Shown: positions 35,395 to 48,483, counted from the first letter of the stretch. The stretch: 64,000 nucleotides of DNA from Adiantum capillus-veneris (GCA_014529385.2 CM043953.1:78668338-78732337); one strand, 5' to 3'. Notes: generated from the letters alone by a model not told the origin. Numbers and translations: made by a program.

Positions 35395-35720
35395 CCCAAG
35401 AGACCGCACAGATATGAGAAGAAGAAGAAGAAGAGAGTTTTGACGTCGTAGGAAACTATCCCAAGAGACCTTAAAGATCTAGCCGACGAGGAGTTGAACT
35501 CAAGACCTGTTATTCAAGTGGAAAATAGCATAACCAATCTACCACACTTGGGTGATAGAAAGGTTATATCATTTTCCTCTTTTTATTAGCGAGCGCGTAC
35601 ACACACACCACACCCCCCCCCCCCCCCGAGAAGAAGAGAGTTTTAACGTCATAGGAAACTATCCCAAGAGACCTCAAAGATCTAGCCGATGAGGAGTTGA
35701 ACTCAAGACCTGTTATATGA

Positions 35721-35810
<90 letters not shown>

Positions 35811-35920
35811 AGAAGAAGAAGAAGAAGAAGAAGAGGATTTTAACGTCATAGGAAACTATCCTAACAGACCTCAAAGATCTATCCGGCGAGAGTTGAACTC
35901 AAGACCTGTTATTCAAGAGA
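35395..35920 (-). mobile_element. SINE and two partial SINE bodies with simple repeats (copy B)
   Basis: This is the counterpart of 2085-2612: a SINE with A and B boxes at about 35470-35540, poly-C near 35610, (TG)n at about 35722-35785, then GA and GAA tracts running into a third SINE body. Confidence 0.6.
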
Positions 35921-37092
35921 GATTTGTAAAGGATATAAGAGAGAATCATGAGAATTGATATTGATACCCTAATTTGATCATGGGCCAAAAATTCCAATAG
36001 GCATCCACATGTGTGAAGGAGTAAAATTGTGGAACACCCCCCCGCCGGGCGCGGGCCCCGAACTCAAGCCAACTACCTAAACCCCTTTGGGGTATGGTGC
36101 CATTGGACCTCTTTAGTTACCTTGGTGCAAGTCTGTACGCTATAGCTGTACCCTTGCTTGGCTTGCATCAGCAAACATTGCATAGCCTTTCTCAACAGTG
36201 CCAATTCTACCCCTATCTCCTTAAGAGTAGCGATCAACTTTTGCGATTGGCAAGCATCTAAATATGTTGAGATCAGCATTACCCCCGCTCGCCTTGCATG
36301 GGAAACTCCTGTTGCACAAAATAATTCACATCATATAAGATGTATAGCCCCATGGACCATGGTCAATAAGTTATCTAGGATTCTAGTGGTGAGAGATTCG
36401 CCCCATTTGGGTGTCAATTAGGGGGCCCAAACAAAGTGGATAACCATGTCCGATGTAACACACACGCACACATATCTATCAAGGGGTGAAGATTCCCAAT
36501 TGTTCATGGACTCTCAATTGTCGTTATTGGTTATGTTTTGAGTCGGATACATGCATTGTTTCGTAGAGATAATGTTGTTCCTGTCATCAATAATTGAGAG
36601 TGCTTTCACACATCAAAATCACAACACGTAACCCACAAGAACAAACAAATTGGGACGTGCATTGCCTTTCCCCATGCGTGAAACCTTACTGTTTTAATTT
36701 TCTATTGTTTTTGCTTTGTCATTGCACCAATCTTGAAAGTCCACTTGTAGAGCATGCACCCAATGAGCTTGGGTACAAATGTTCTATTGTCTTATTTATT
36801 TGAATTATCATGTTGCTCTCTCTCTCTCTCTCTCTCTCACTCTCACTCATCTAATGTTGACATTTTGTTTTATCTTGCTCTTTTTGGCCTGCTAAAGCCT
36901 TAGTGTTGGGCTCGCTTGGGCGTCCTACAAGCTATGCGTTCCACGTGGAGGTTGTTCTTTGCAGAGCCTTAAAGGCTTAGAGGTACTCGGCGGCTGCACT
37001 CGATGGGACGGTACTTAGGTGAACTCGCCAGCCTCTGCAAGCTATGCAAGCAAAAATCATTACATTCTTTGATAAATTATCTTTTGCAAAAT

Positions 37093-37715
37093 AATCAAGC
37101 AATAGCTCAATTGGTAAGGTGATTGAATATTATTATGAAGGTCGAGGGTTCAAGTACTATTGACTCACCGGGCTCACTCAAAAATATGTGGAATAACACA
37201 TGAGTTCAACAGAAAGGGTTAATTTCTTTTATGAAATTCAAAAAACTATAGATACAAAAGGGTATTTTAAACTTAAAAAGTAAAAATTTTGGTACATAAG
37301 CAATCTTTTTATTGAGAGAAGCGGTACTTAAGGGGTTTCTATATACCTCAAAAAATGTAAAGTAGGGGGTTTTATAAATACCTTTTGAGGGAACATGCTA
37401 TACAAGATCTCTAATTAACCAACCACCCCACCCCAAACACACACACACAACCCCACCCCACCCCCCCCCCCCCCCCCCCCCCCCCCCAACCCACAAAAGA
37501 ATATTGAGTCTAGCCCCATTGTACCAAAGTTTGGGAGGAAGTGGGATTGTGTGACTATGTATCCTCTCTAGGGAAAATGACAAGTTTCAATGGCAAATCA
37601 AGCCAAAATTTCATGCATCTTTTTTTAAATAGCCATATTCTCTCCAATAGGGCTGCACCCATGTCTTTTTACTTTGTGCAATAGAGAGAGTAAAAATATA
37701 TTAACATTAAATAAA
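37093..37715 (+). mobile_element. tRNA-derived SINE, AT-rich family, copy 3
   Basis: A box TAGCTCAATTGG lies at 37103-37114 and B box GGTTCAAGTAC at 37147-37157. A long poly-C tract at about 37457-37487 stands where copy 1 has (AC)n. Confidence 0.55.
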
Positions 37716-39066
37716 ATATAGAGAATCTCCATATTGGACGTGAGCCATAGAGGACCAAAAAAAACGATAATATATCTCATAATCTTCTGCTTTTACAAGG
37801 AGCCCATACCTGCTACATCACAACATCAAAGATAGACAAGAACAAAGCTAACCTACAAAGGGTCCGATGTCCCCATCACAGACGCAGGTTACTCGGGGTG
37901 CCACCATGCCATTGCCACTGCCACTAGCATCCACATGCCTCAAGCGAGCCAACCAAAAGATGCTATTGAAGAGAAGCATACAGAAATCAAAGGTTAACAA
38001 AAACAGACTGCATAAATGAACATAATCCACATGCTATGTCAATTCTGCAAGCCCATCCAAACATTCATGCAGTAAAGCCCCATCAAGGTCGGAACATTTG
38101 AACCCAAATAGGCCAAAGTAACAATTACCGAGCAAATCACAAGATGCCACAGACAAAAAAAATATTGCCACCATTGCCAAGTCCTCCTGTGGGAGCCCCT
38201 ATCCACATCAATGGCTACAATTGTTCCCCATGAAGGAGATTGGAGGGTGATCTCTCCTGTTTCCAAAAATGAGGGGACAGAAAATCCCATTGGAGTAGCA
38301 CAGGTCGAGGCAGTCAGGAGCCACCCTCTGAGACTGAACCCTACCTCCCCACAAGCCCATAGCCTCCCATGAGCACCTTGAAAATGCATTGCGTAAGTTC
38401 AATCGCTTGCTGTAGATGACCCACTGAGAAACCCACGCTTGGTTTCTCATGGGTAGAACCCAGACAAGCGCTTCTACATATGTGATTCCTATCTCAATCA
38501 CTAATCAAATTTTTGTCCAATAGATCAGCTTCAGCCAAGCCCAAGAAGACTAGTCGACACTAAAGCTATGACCCTTTGGCAAGCCAAAAAACTTTTCATT
38601 GGAAATAGCAAGTAATATGTCCTCTTGTAACTTGTTCCACGTTTTAAAAACGATTAGAGACTAGGGTTTTGTTTCAGTGCTTGTTGAGATGCTCATATGT
38701 AGGTCAAAGGTCAATGAGGAGTGATGGCCACTAGCTACGGATAGCCTTTACCTACTCGACCTAAATCTTTCCACCCTCCCCATTATCAAAACACAATCAC
38801 TATATGCCATGTTTTATCACGAACAGAAACGTCAACACTATATGGCACAGGCATATTCAAATGGGATCAAGAGTGAACACTATATGGCACGGGCATATTC
38901 AAATGGGATCAACGGTGAAGGTGAAAAAGGTGAGACTTGTGCATTGTCACCATGCAATTGGGTAGTCCAAATTTATAAGATTGTGCAATCCGAATTTACC
39001 TATTGGCCCAAATTTACTAACCGGTTCGTATTTACATATGTGACATTGAAATACCACATACTTCAA
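37716..39066. other. Counterpart of 8801-10149; no intact gene
   Basis: The same dispersed unknown repeat and the 42 bp tandem pair are present. The long minus-strand frame of copy A is shortened and frameshifted here. Confidence 0.5.
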
Positions 39067-39310
39067 TGAACGCATGCGGGCGTGGTGGTTAGAATGCATG
39101 CATCGCATGGGGGAGGTCGTGGGTTCGAGGCTCAAGGTGCGGACCCAAATTTACTTTTCGCTCCGAATTTATGCGACCGTCCGAATTTATAATAATGCAT
39201 ATGATTGCCCGAATGACCCCCATCGTTGTTCCCTTTGAAAACGTCCATGCCAAATAGTACGGAGGGCTGGCAACTTGCAAGATTCTTAAACCACTCCCTA
39301 TTTTTTTTCC
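39067..39310 (+). mobile_element. tRNA-derived SINE, second family (copy B)
   Basis: The B box GGTTCGAGGCT at 39122-39132 is preceded by GGGGGAGGTCGT, with the A-box-like TGGTTAGAATG about 25 bases upstream of that. It is the counterpart of 10150-10400. Confidence 0.5.
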
Positions 39311-39373
39311 TTTTAATTTGGAATATTCTCTCCTACAGGAGAGTGTTAAAATAGATTATCAAAACAATACATA

Positions 39374-39421
39374 CTAGTATGTGACCCACGTGCTGTTGCG
39401 ACCAAGAAAAGCATGGTTATT

Positions 39422-39482
<61 letters not shown>

Positions 39483-39594
39483 CCCCCCACTCCCACACAC
39501 ACACACATGTAGGTGTGTGTGTGTGTGTATCTACGTGTCCACGTGTGAGGAGAATGAAATTGTAGTCCTTGGAATCACTCTAAGAAGATAACAA

Positions 39595-39647
<53 letters not shown>

Positions 39648-39688
39648 AGTGTCCCTTTTTGGATTGTTCTTATGTTGTTTGCAATTTT

Positions 39689-39755
<67 letters not shown>

Positions 39756-40168
39756 CACACATGCACACACTCACTCCCACACACACACACATGCCTCAGG
39801 ATAGATGTAAAACATCTACAACTTGTCTAAATATGTGAAGCTAAAGTAGTCAGCGGCAATGGCTCTTACAAGCCAAAACAACATTGCTAGCCATAGAAGA
39901 AGCCCAGTTGTATCCAATGCTAAGATGCTCTGTATCTTTGCATCCCCAATTAAGGTCTTTTTGTATTCACCATTGCAAGAAAAGGACCCATTTTAACTTT
40001 TTTCTTCAATTACTACATCACCATCATAAACTACAAATAAATATCTCTCAATTTACCATCTCCCACAATGCTCTAATGTACACGAAAGTGCCATCGCTGT
40101 TGATGGGGGTGAGAGAGAGCATGGAGAAGAATGCGTCCCCTAAGTTTGGAATATGGAATGGGCTCCTA

Positions 40169-40258
<90 letters not shown>

Positions 40259-40522
40259 TCTGTCCTAGTTGTGACTACAACTGTGCCCACCTAAGCCATT
40301 GACTCTTTACTCTCTTGCTACCAGACCAACTCTTAGTGGCTCAAGCAAACCCATGCACACCTATTGCCTTGAGCACGCATCTTCTACTACCAAGCACCAC
40401 CAATGGACAGTGCTTGCCCCATGTTCACCTCTACATGATCATTAGTAGCTATCCTAATGAAGGTCTTGTTCTTGGTCCCAATGACCCACCTCACTCTTTC
40501 TCTTATCTGTCTACTTGCTAGT

Positions 40523-40607
<85 letters not shown>

Positions 40608-40862
40608 GTTGACAGCAGGTTATTAGGCATATAATTTTGACTATTTCAAGTCATTGAAGGATGGAATCACATAGAATCTAAACTACTTCACTCATTTTTC
40701 AAAGGCTCTTTAATGTATCTATGGTAAGGAGGTGGACCCAACAGGAACTCAACAACTCAATTTTAGTGTTGGTCAAACACGTCATGCAAATTAACCAAAA
40801 AACAATGCGTGGAGACCCTCTGCTTCCTCTATTTTTTCAAACTCCAATATAAAGAGTATAGA
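39374..40862 (-). mobile_element. Candidate non-autonomous Helitron (copy B)
   Basis: Ends as in copy A: minus-strand A^TCTATACTCTTTATATTGG at 40862 and CACATACTAG^T at 39374. Long (TC)n and (AC)n tracts inside differ in length from copy A. Confidence 0.5.
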
Positions 40863-40884
40863 TAATGGACTATTGAATAATAGC

Positions 40885-41420
40885 AAAAATATATTGTGTA
40901 TCCGAGTGCTCAAGAAAAACTTAGGTTTAGTATAATTCCACCTACAAATTTTCTCAACTATATCTAATGCACCTTGGTTGAAAAAAAAAATTACAAAGGT
41001 TAGAGAATATAAATTAATGTTTAGAGAATCAACAAAGGGCAGAGAAGTTTAGTGCAAAAAAGTTCAAATATAATAAATTTGCCTCTAAAATGTTTGAAAA
41101 AAGCTACGGTATAGCCAAATGCTTGAAAAATCCTCAATTTAGTATAATCTCACCTGTAATTTTTGAATTTTATATCTACATTATAGATTTGAAGGTGAGA
41201 AACCTACAAACTATAACAATTTGAGTGTAGAAGGCTTCAAATAAAATCAAGCTGCCCTTAAGATTCCTCATATGCAAGTTTTCAAAGTTTTTAAGAGAAA
41301 GCACTATGCCTCAACTCTATTTAGTGTAACTCCCCTTACAAAATTTTGAGATTTGCCTCAAAAATTCTAATTTGCCTTTAAACGCTCTAAAAACCCTAGA
41401 TTTAGTGCAATCCCACTTAC
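40885..41420 (-). repeat. Diverged tandem repeats (copy B)
   Basis: Counterpart of 11990-12560, with the same decayed TTTGTAGGTGGGATT-type cores. Confidence 0.6.
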
Positions 41421-41857
41421 AAATTTTGACTCATCTTTGAATTCCAAGTCAACCCAAAGGCGAGAGCACTCACAAAGCTCAAAGAATCTAGCGTAAAACT
41501 CTTCAAAAATAACCAACAATTGTTGGAGTTCCTTCCAGTCATCCACCTTTGTCGTTTGTTGAGGTCTGCTCCTACCTTAGGCTTGCACATCTTCTGCCTT
41601 GGATTTGTCGGATTGAACTTTCCAAATTTCATCAACTCTCAATTTTGTCAATTCTCAATTTTGTAAATGTTGATGTCAATTTTTTATTTTTTATTCTCGA
41701 TTGTGGATTTTGTTGATTGTCACTTTGTCGATTGTTGATTGTAAAACCAATGCTTATTCTCACTCCCCTCTCTCTCTAGTGCCGGTGTGAGAGCCCTCTC
41801 TCTCTCTCTCATAGACACACACACACAGAGGCTGTAGTGACCTCTCTCTCACTCGCT

Positions 41858-41922
<65 letters not shown>

Positions 41923-42393
41923 ACACACACACACACACACATAATGTGTGCAGGACATCCATAACAAATTGTTGGAGTCATATCGCTAAATTGTCGAGCT
42001 CAACGTACTTCATTAATGAATGAAAATGTAAAAAGCCTTCGTGCAATGTGCCAACACCTTGGGGAATGGCGCGGTGACTTTGTCTTTTATATTCACATAC
42101 ATTGAGAGAATGGGTCTCTCTCTCTCTCTCTCTCTCTCACTCTCATACATACACGCAAATACACACATCGAGCTTTTGAACTTCGAGCATCATGATCAAA
42201 GATTATTTACGACATAGAAGATCCCTCCGAAAGAAGATTCATTGAGCAACACATAGAGAAAAATTCTTTATGGCCTTCAAAATGTAAAGGAAAGCCATCC
42301 TTCATTTTCAAATATAAAAGTACTTAGTGGGTCAGCCTTGAAATGTAGGGATGGAGTGAAATGACCTCGGCAAAACTATAGGCTTAAGTATTA
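41421..42393. other. No gene; microsatellite-rich
   Basis: Counterpart of 12561-13520. (TC)n lies at about 41861-41918 and a much shorter (TC)n at 42117-42140 than in copy A. Confidence 0.6.
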
Positions 42394-42539
42394 TCTATAC
42401 TATTAATGGGGGAAGGGATTCCGGCCCCTCCCCTGGACACGTGGCGTTAAAAGCTTCATCCAAAAGCTTTTGCAATTCAGGCCACTGTGCTCTGCGTGAG
42501 GTGACACAGTGAACAGGCGAGAGCAGTCAGTGGTCACAC

Positions 42540-42614
<75 letters not shown>

Positions 42615-42960
42615 GCAATCAGGAGTGAGAGACTCCAAGGTTAGAGAGACCTACAAGAGATGACAGCCGCAGACTGGATGTTGAAGTAATGCGCCATTTC
42701 AGCATCCAACTTGACAGCAGTAGTGCCTCTTGCGGCCGATGCTCCTCCTCAAGCCTCACCTTTAGCACCTGATAATGCGCTGAGAAGTAGAAGACAGTAC
42801 ACGAGTTTGCACCTACATCGCGAGCATTGTTGTCTTCAACATCATCACCCTCATCATTGTCGTCAAATACAATCGAGTGCCACACTATCCATTAGCAAGA
42901 CTAAGGGGCCTACATCTGCATGAAAGGAGGCTCTCCTAATGAAAACATGAGTAAGACTAC

Positions 42961-43039
<79 letters not shown>

Positions 43040-43344
43040 GTATTGCGGCTATAGAGCGAGAGCATGCATCAACATCCATGATATGTATGGCTTTAGTTAT
43101 GAGCGCCTCTTGCAGAGGAAGAGAGATGCGCTCAGATGGAGTGGCTAGAGCATGGCTTCCTCCAACCACAAACCGCGACAGGCGAGGACCCAATTGTTGA
43201 AAAGCTCCGCAGAGTTGAATTCCACCTATTCATGGATACTTTAGCCAATGTCAATCACCAAAATTTTGATGCGCTTAGGGGATTTGCTGCCAAAAGACGC
43301 TTTAGGACTCAAGAGCCACCACCACATCCTTGCCTTGCTATAAA

Positions 43345-44700
43345 ATAAGACTAAATCAACTATTCATAATTGGATTCGAACTTGTATAGCCACGTGAGAA
43401 TAAGGGTCATTACTTTGACCAGTTAGAACCTGGCTCGAGGGTGCTTGGGAGGTGCACTTTAATTTTTAAGAAAAGATTCTTCTGCCCTAGCTCCTCATGG
43501 CACTAGCTAACCGACCTCCTATGCGAGTTGCGAGTGCTTGCCACCTTCCTCTCTCTACTTGCCTACCACTTGCCATCATGTTCGATCGGGATGAACTCTC
43601 TTAGAATGCATTGATTGCTAGATATGTCTAGCTCGAGTAAGCTCTAGACTGGTGCACTTCAATTTTTAGAAAAGATTCTCTGTCCTAGCTCCTCACGGCG
43701 CCAGTTGGCCTAGCTCCTGCGAGAGTTTCCAGTGCTTGCGACCTTCCTCTCTCTACTCACATAGCCACGTGGAGAGTAAGGGTCATTACTATAACCAGTT
43801 CGAACCTGGCTCGATGGTGCTTGGGAGGTGCACTTCAGTTTTTAAGAAAAGATTCTTCTGCCCTGCCTCCTCGCGGCTCTAGCTAGCCTGCCTCTTGCAC
43901 GATTTACCAGCACCACCACCTACCTTCTGCTCGGTCGCGATGTTGTCTCTTGGAATGCATTAATTGCTAGATATGTCTAACTCGAGCAGGACCAAGAAGC
44001 TCTCGACTGGTGCACTTCAATTTTTAAGTAAATCTTCTTCTACCCTAGCTCCTCGCGGTGCTAGTTGGCATGTGGCTCTTGCAAGAGTTGCAAGCGCTTG
44101 CCACCTTCCTCTCTCTACTCGCATGGCCACCTACGATCTTCTCGGCCAGTATGTCGTCTTGGAATGCACTGATTGCTAGATATGTCCAACTCGGGTAGGG
44201 CCATGAAGCTCAGGGATATTTTCGACAAATGGGAAGCAAGGGTGTCTCTCTCAGCAGATGCGGAGGGAGGGCATCTCTCCAAACGCAACGTACACTTGGA
44301 CCATGAGGCCATGTGGCATTACACAAGATGTTGATATGGACAAAAGAATTCATGATGATATTGTTAGACTAGGGTTGTTGAAAGAAAACCTCATGTTTGG
44401 CACTGCCTTGGTCGACATGTATCCCAAATGTGGTGCACTTCATAAAGCACAAAAAAAGTGTGAAAGGAGCTTTGTATCCGGGGTTATTGAAAGAAAACAT
44501 CATGCTTGGCACTGTCTTGGTCGACATGTATCCCAAATGTGGTGCACTTCATAAAGCACAAAAAGTGTGCGAGGAGATTCCTATACGAGATGTCATCTCT
44601 TGGAATGCATTGGTTGCGGGATATGTCCAGCTTGGGCAAGACCGAGAAGCTCTGGGCTGTTTTTGGACATGCGAAGTGAGGATGGATTTCTTGAAAAGAA
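43345..44700 (+). pseudogene. Decayed PPR array (copy B)
   Basis: This is the counterpart of 14208-15577 but uninterrupted. The last part reads [19 protein letters not shown] twice, about 110 bp apart (44397 and 44510). The second is followed by CEEIPIRDVISWNALVAGYV then QLGQDREALGCF, a textbook PPR succession. Stops and frameshifts upstream prevent a long protein. Confidence 0.75.
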
Positions 44701-44707
44701 CACACTA

Positions 44708-44881
44708 TCTATACTATATATAAGGTAGTGAGGAATTCCGGTCCCTCCCCCAATGACGTGTTGCAAGTAGCTTGATCCGGCTCTATTCCCTATAGTCTCA
44801 ATGACACAAGCGGATAACACGCACGCGCACGCGCACACACACACACACACACAGGCTGCCGAAGGTGATCGGCCATACTAG
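44708..44881 (+). mobile_element. Short non-autonomous Helitron, 174 bp
   Basis: It starts A^TCTATACTATATATAAGG and ends with the hairpin GCCGA-AGGTGA-TCGGC (44858-44873), then CATACTAG^T. The GAATTCCGGTCCCTCCCCC block near the start is shared with the elements at 13521 and 53188. An (CA)n tract lies between. It has no coding capacity. Confidence 0.7.
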
Positions 44882-46279
44882 TAAATCTAGACTTTCCACT
44901 GCCAACACTCCTTCAGAAGTCTTTTCATTTTCTACCATCCTAGTACTTACCCTTCACTTCTGCATTTTCAATTAAATGTTTTTTAAAGGTTCTTTTTATA
45001 ATGAAGCAGAATGTGACACATGGAGGGTCTCTCCTTTCTTGAAAATTTTAAGCTATGTGACACATGGAGGGTTTCTCCTTCCTTGGAAATTTTAAGTTGC
45101 TTCATATATAGCATAGACAAGGACTCCTTGCTCAACATGAGCGGCGAGCCATGGGGCATTAAAAAATAATTACAAAGAGCCATCGGACTTAGCAAGGCAA
45201 AGGGTTTTACAGTGACCCATACAATCCAAAAAGAGTATCGGCTTGAACAAGGGAGGCCAACCTTGCACCCTAAAGAAGCTATCTACTAACCAAAACAAAG
45301 GATGCCAGCCCCACAAACAAATGGATCGATCACGAACAAACCCTAAATAATGGCGAAAAGGGCGGGGCCTAGTGTCTCCATCACAATGGAGGATTCACAC
45401 ATTACCACCATGGAGGAATCGCTACCATCGATGGACACCTTGCCCTGAGAGGAACCCCACAAACATCGTAGAACCCAACCACCAAGGAGGCACCGAATCA
45501 GTAAGGAGAACCCACAATACCAACCCGGCTAGCAAGCCATATCCCCACACCAGCATAGACCAACAACAAAAACGGTACAATATCAACACGTAGAACCAAC
45601 CTGGACTAGCAAGCACTAACTGACCACAACGAATCAACCCGGAACGAAGGGGGTGCCTCCAAAGGATGCACGAAGCCGACAGACAATAGAGGCCCGCTTT
45701 AACTCTTGCAGGGGAGAGGGTAGGGAGGCCGCACCTAGATCCAAAAAGGAGGGAGGCCTAAACAAGCGCAGTACACGACCGGGCCGAAGCATGTGGAGAC
45801 CCCTCCCCGGGCACATCTCCATCTCATAGGCATTACGTAAGCCCCGTCGATCGAGAAATGCGTCCGCTCGAGAGCACCTCCTACGCAGATAACCCAAATG
45901 AGCCCCCCAACTTGTGACATCTCGTAGGCAAGGCACACCAAGGCGAACATGGACTTCCTGGACACACAAACCCTAGTAAACACTATTTGACACACCTGGT
46001 TCTACCAAAATGGATCATTGCCGTATAACTACTACATCCTTCATGCCTTGGTCCTGTATATTCCAACATGTCAAGCCATCTCATCCGTCCATTACATTAA
46101 CATTCTTATAGTGAATAGGATAGTGATAGTGCAGTCAACAAGATTCCACCAATGGAATTCACCTAGAGAAAATTTCAACCAATCATATCACACAAACAAA
46201 ATTCCAGCCAATCAAATGCAAGATTAGGAAAAGATTACAACACCTAAATGATTATAAAATCATATTGGGCATGACGGAT
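44882..46279. other. No gene recognised; short tandem repeat near 45012
   Basis: ATGTGACACATGGAGGGT and the following 45 bases occur twice (about 45012 and 45056). The minus strand after them resembles a Helitron 5' end (TCTATGCTATATATG near 45114). The minus-strand frame 45634-45969 (111 codons) shows no recognisable domain; TGTCTCCATCACA near 45373 links the area to the unknown repeat at 8950. Confidence 0.4.
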
Positions 46280-46377
46280 GGGAATCTCCCCCACGCCCAC
46301 TGTTTCGAGACGCGAAACAAGCTCGACTCCCACCTCGGTTGTTCAGGCGCGGAACAGTGGGGGTGGGGGAGATTCCC
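46280..46377. repeat. 28 bp inverted repeat around a 42 bp spacer
   Basis: GGGAATCTCCCCCACGCCCA followed by CTGTTTCG (46280-46307) returns inverted at 46350-46377 with two mismatches. The spacer has a CGAGACGCGAAAC stretch. It may be the remains of a small inverted-repeat transposon. Confidence 0.75.
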
Positions 46378-46639
46378 CACCTCTTCTTGTTTACCTTTCG
46401 TAAATTGAGGCTTGGTGTGTGAGAACTACTCCCATTTTTTTTGAATTTAGGTACCCCCTACACAGAGGGGCGTAATCACAAAATGAATTAAGAAGTGATT
46501 GAATTGACATTGGGAATCTCATGCACATGCAAGCGCCAAGCATTGTGGAGGGAGGAGGGGGTAACTCTTTTGAGTTACCCCTGTCCCTTGTGGGGGTACC
46601 CCTAATATCCTCTAATTTAGCACATCGTCATGAATTTCT

Positions 46640-46880
46640 CGCATTATTACCAATGTTAGGGAAAAATCATTTTCACAAACATACAAAAATCCCTCCAAGA
46701 CAAATCTGCAATGGAAATTTGACAATACTAGCCAATAGTTTTGCAAAATTACACTATTTTCCATGTATTTTAAGCGAATTTTTCAAACCTTCTTCCCCTC
46801 CCCTCAATCGGCTTCTTTGATTTTGCAATCGGCTCAAGGCTAAGCTGAGAAACACTTTTCCCGCACACTGAAATTTGTTA
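46640..46880. repeat. Dispersed repeat shared with 4760-5110
   Basis: AAAAATCATTTTCACAAACA, then TTGATTTTGCAAxCGGCTCA, then AAGGCTAAGCTGAG occur in the same order in both places. Confidence 0.65.
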
Positions 46881-46890
46881 CCATTAAGCT

Positions 46891-47098
46891 TTGTGGGCAC
46901 ATCTTACAACTTGGCTTTGTTGCAACTTGCCACCATTGGAAGGGGACAATGAGCTTATAAAAATCCATTTTTTTGAAAACAACATTCCACTGTCATTGCC
47001 ACAAGAGGTTGGAAGGAAAGGAAACAATAGATTGACTGCCAAAAGCTACTATTCAGGGATTAGATATAGTGATCCTTTCGACACTTATAATTTTGGCT

Positions 47099-47100
<2 letters not shown>
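46891..47100 (+). pseudogene. Possible exon fragment of unknown gene
   Basis: A frame open from 46891 reads GDNELIKIHFFENNIPLSLP, then QEVGRKGNNRLTAKSYYSGI, then RYSDPFDTYNFGF, and only then enters a (TC)n tract. The composition looks like real protein and not repeat-derived frame, but I do not recognise a family. No start codon context or splice site was found. Confidence 0.35.
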
Positions 47101-47179
<79 letters not shown>

Positions 47180-47194
47180 CCACATACATATGCA

Positions 47195-47222
47195 CTAGTA
47201 TGTGACCCGCACGTTGCTGCGG
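47195..47222 (-). mobile_element. Helitron 3' terminus
   Basis: On the minus strand the hairpin CCGCA-GCAACG-TGCGG (47222-47207) is followed by GTCACATACTAG^T ending at 47195. The body lies to the right; sequence up to about 47515 resembles the Helitrons at 30107 and 31290 in reverse. The 5' end was not located with confidence. Confidence 0.65.
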
Positions 47223-48480
47223 CCAAAGAAACATCGCTTCTGTTCTTGTAGGGATATCTTCTCTTCCACGTGAAACACTATCAATACTCTATTCCTACAT
47301 GTATATTCTATTGCATTTTTAAAAGTAACGCATTACACAACCTCTTGAAGATTCTAACAAACATAAATATATGTAAGATTATACAAAGCATTCTTTGATA
47401 CCAAGCTTGGGAGCTTCCCATAGACATTGTTTTTCATAAGATGCTAGTCTTTGTTCAAAAAACTTAGGAGTGCTCTACTTCTATTGTGGGAGAGAGAGAG
47501 AGAGAGAGAGTCTCCTCCTTCTAGTGTATCTTGGTTTAGCAATGCTACCAATGTTGATTATATAGATTAGGTGAGTTAGCATGGTATGAAGAGATGAAAG
47601 CTATTTGGAATCAGTAGCAATAAAGCTGTTTTTGAAAATGGAGTGTGTTCTAGAATTGGTTTCAACCATAGGAACACAATTGAATTCAATATCTCTCTAC
47701 TCCACTCTCTTACTTACTTCTATCCTTGCGTCTTTTTTATGAGCAAAACATGGTATAAGTGTACATCAAAACTTGTTATATGGCAAGAAGACCATCTTTC
47801 CCTTGGTCTACCTAGAGTTGACAAAAGTGCTACCAAGTCGAGAAGTTTCTAAAGATAGTGTGCAATTATGAAACTTTTCATGTGTAAGAGTAGAGTTGTG
47901 AAAATATAAGGGCTCATAGTTTCCAATGTATCAAAAAAGCTTCAAGTTTCAAAGAGATGAGATGATGTTCTTTTCATATTAAGAATTTGATTACATTTAT
48001 GCTGCCAAGCATGGTAATGATTTAGGTTCACCTAATCACAACAATACATAAGCATCTTAGTATGATAAGGTGCACACTATTTGTTCATGTACACTTTCAC
48101 ATCATTTGGGTCTTAAAATGTGATAGAAATGAAAGCAAAGTAAGGTTGCTCAATTGTTTATTTTTGTAGGATTTTTTGCCATTATGCTAAACTGAAGGGT
48201 GTGGTGTAAAATTGAGGTAGTGACTAAAATCATGCATGTCATTGATCTCTATCTATCTTTATCCTCTAATTACAAAACCATATTCCTCTTTGAGAGATCA
48301 GATTGAATTCAACCAGCTTAAGCCTATTTCCTTATACACAATCTATACTATACCAACCATTTGGCTTAATTGTTGCTCTCTTAAATGTATGATTGGACAT
48401 TGAGGCAATGTAGGACAGTCTCTTTTTGTGTACACATTAGGCTCCTTGAAAATTTGAGAATATGAGTATCATACCCTACT
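47223..48480. other. No gene; Helitron body then AT-rich DNA
   Basis: From 47223 to about 47515 it appears to be Helitron body. Beyond that only short AT-rich frames occur. A^TCTATACTATACC near 48348 looks like a plus-strand Helitron 5' end without an obvious partner. Confidence 0.4.
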
Positions 48481-48483
48481 TGA

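Larger units (their letters stand above)
33526..44507 (+). repeat. Segmental duplication, copy B
   Basis: This is the direct copy of 290-15577, without the extra DNA between the CTATGCAAGC and AAAAATCATTAC blocks (joined at about 37050). Microsatellite lengths differ (for example the poly-C at 37457-37487). An 81 bp unit is tandemly duplicated at 34425-34586. It continues past the copia breakpoint of copy A, so it shows the uninterrupted PPR sequence. Confidence 0.9.
42394..44881 (+). mobile_element. Possible PPR-carrying Helitron with nested short Helitron
   Basis: A 5' end A^TCTATACTATTAATGGG lies at 42394, and the next well-formed 3' end (hairpin plus CATACTAG^T) at 44881. Between them are (GA)n tracts, the unknown captured fragment, and the PPR array. 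The same 3' end also closes the 174 bp Helitron starting at 44708, so assigning it to the long element is inference. Confidence 0.35.

Noticed and set aside
45634-45969. 111-codon minus-strand gene
   Set aside because: No recognisable domain, unusual Arg/Leu-rich composition, and it lies in dispersed repeat DNA; could be chance.
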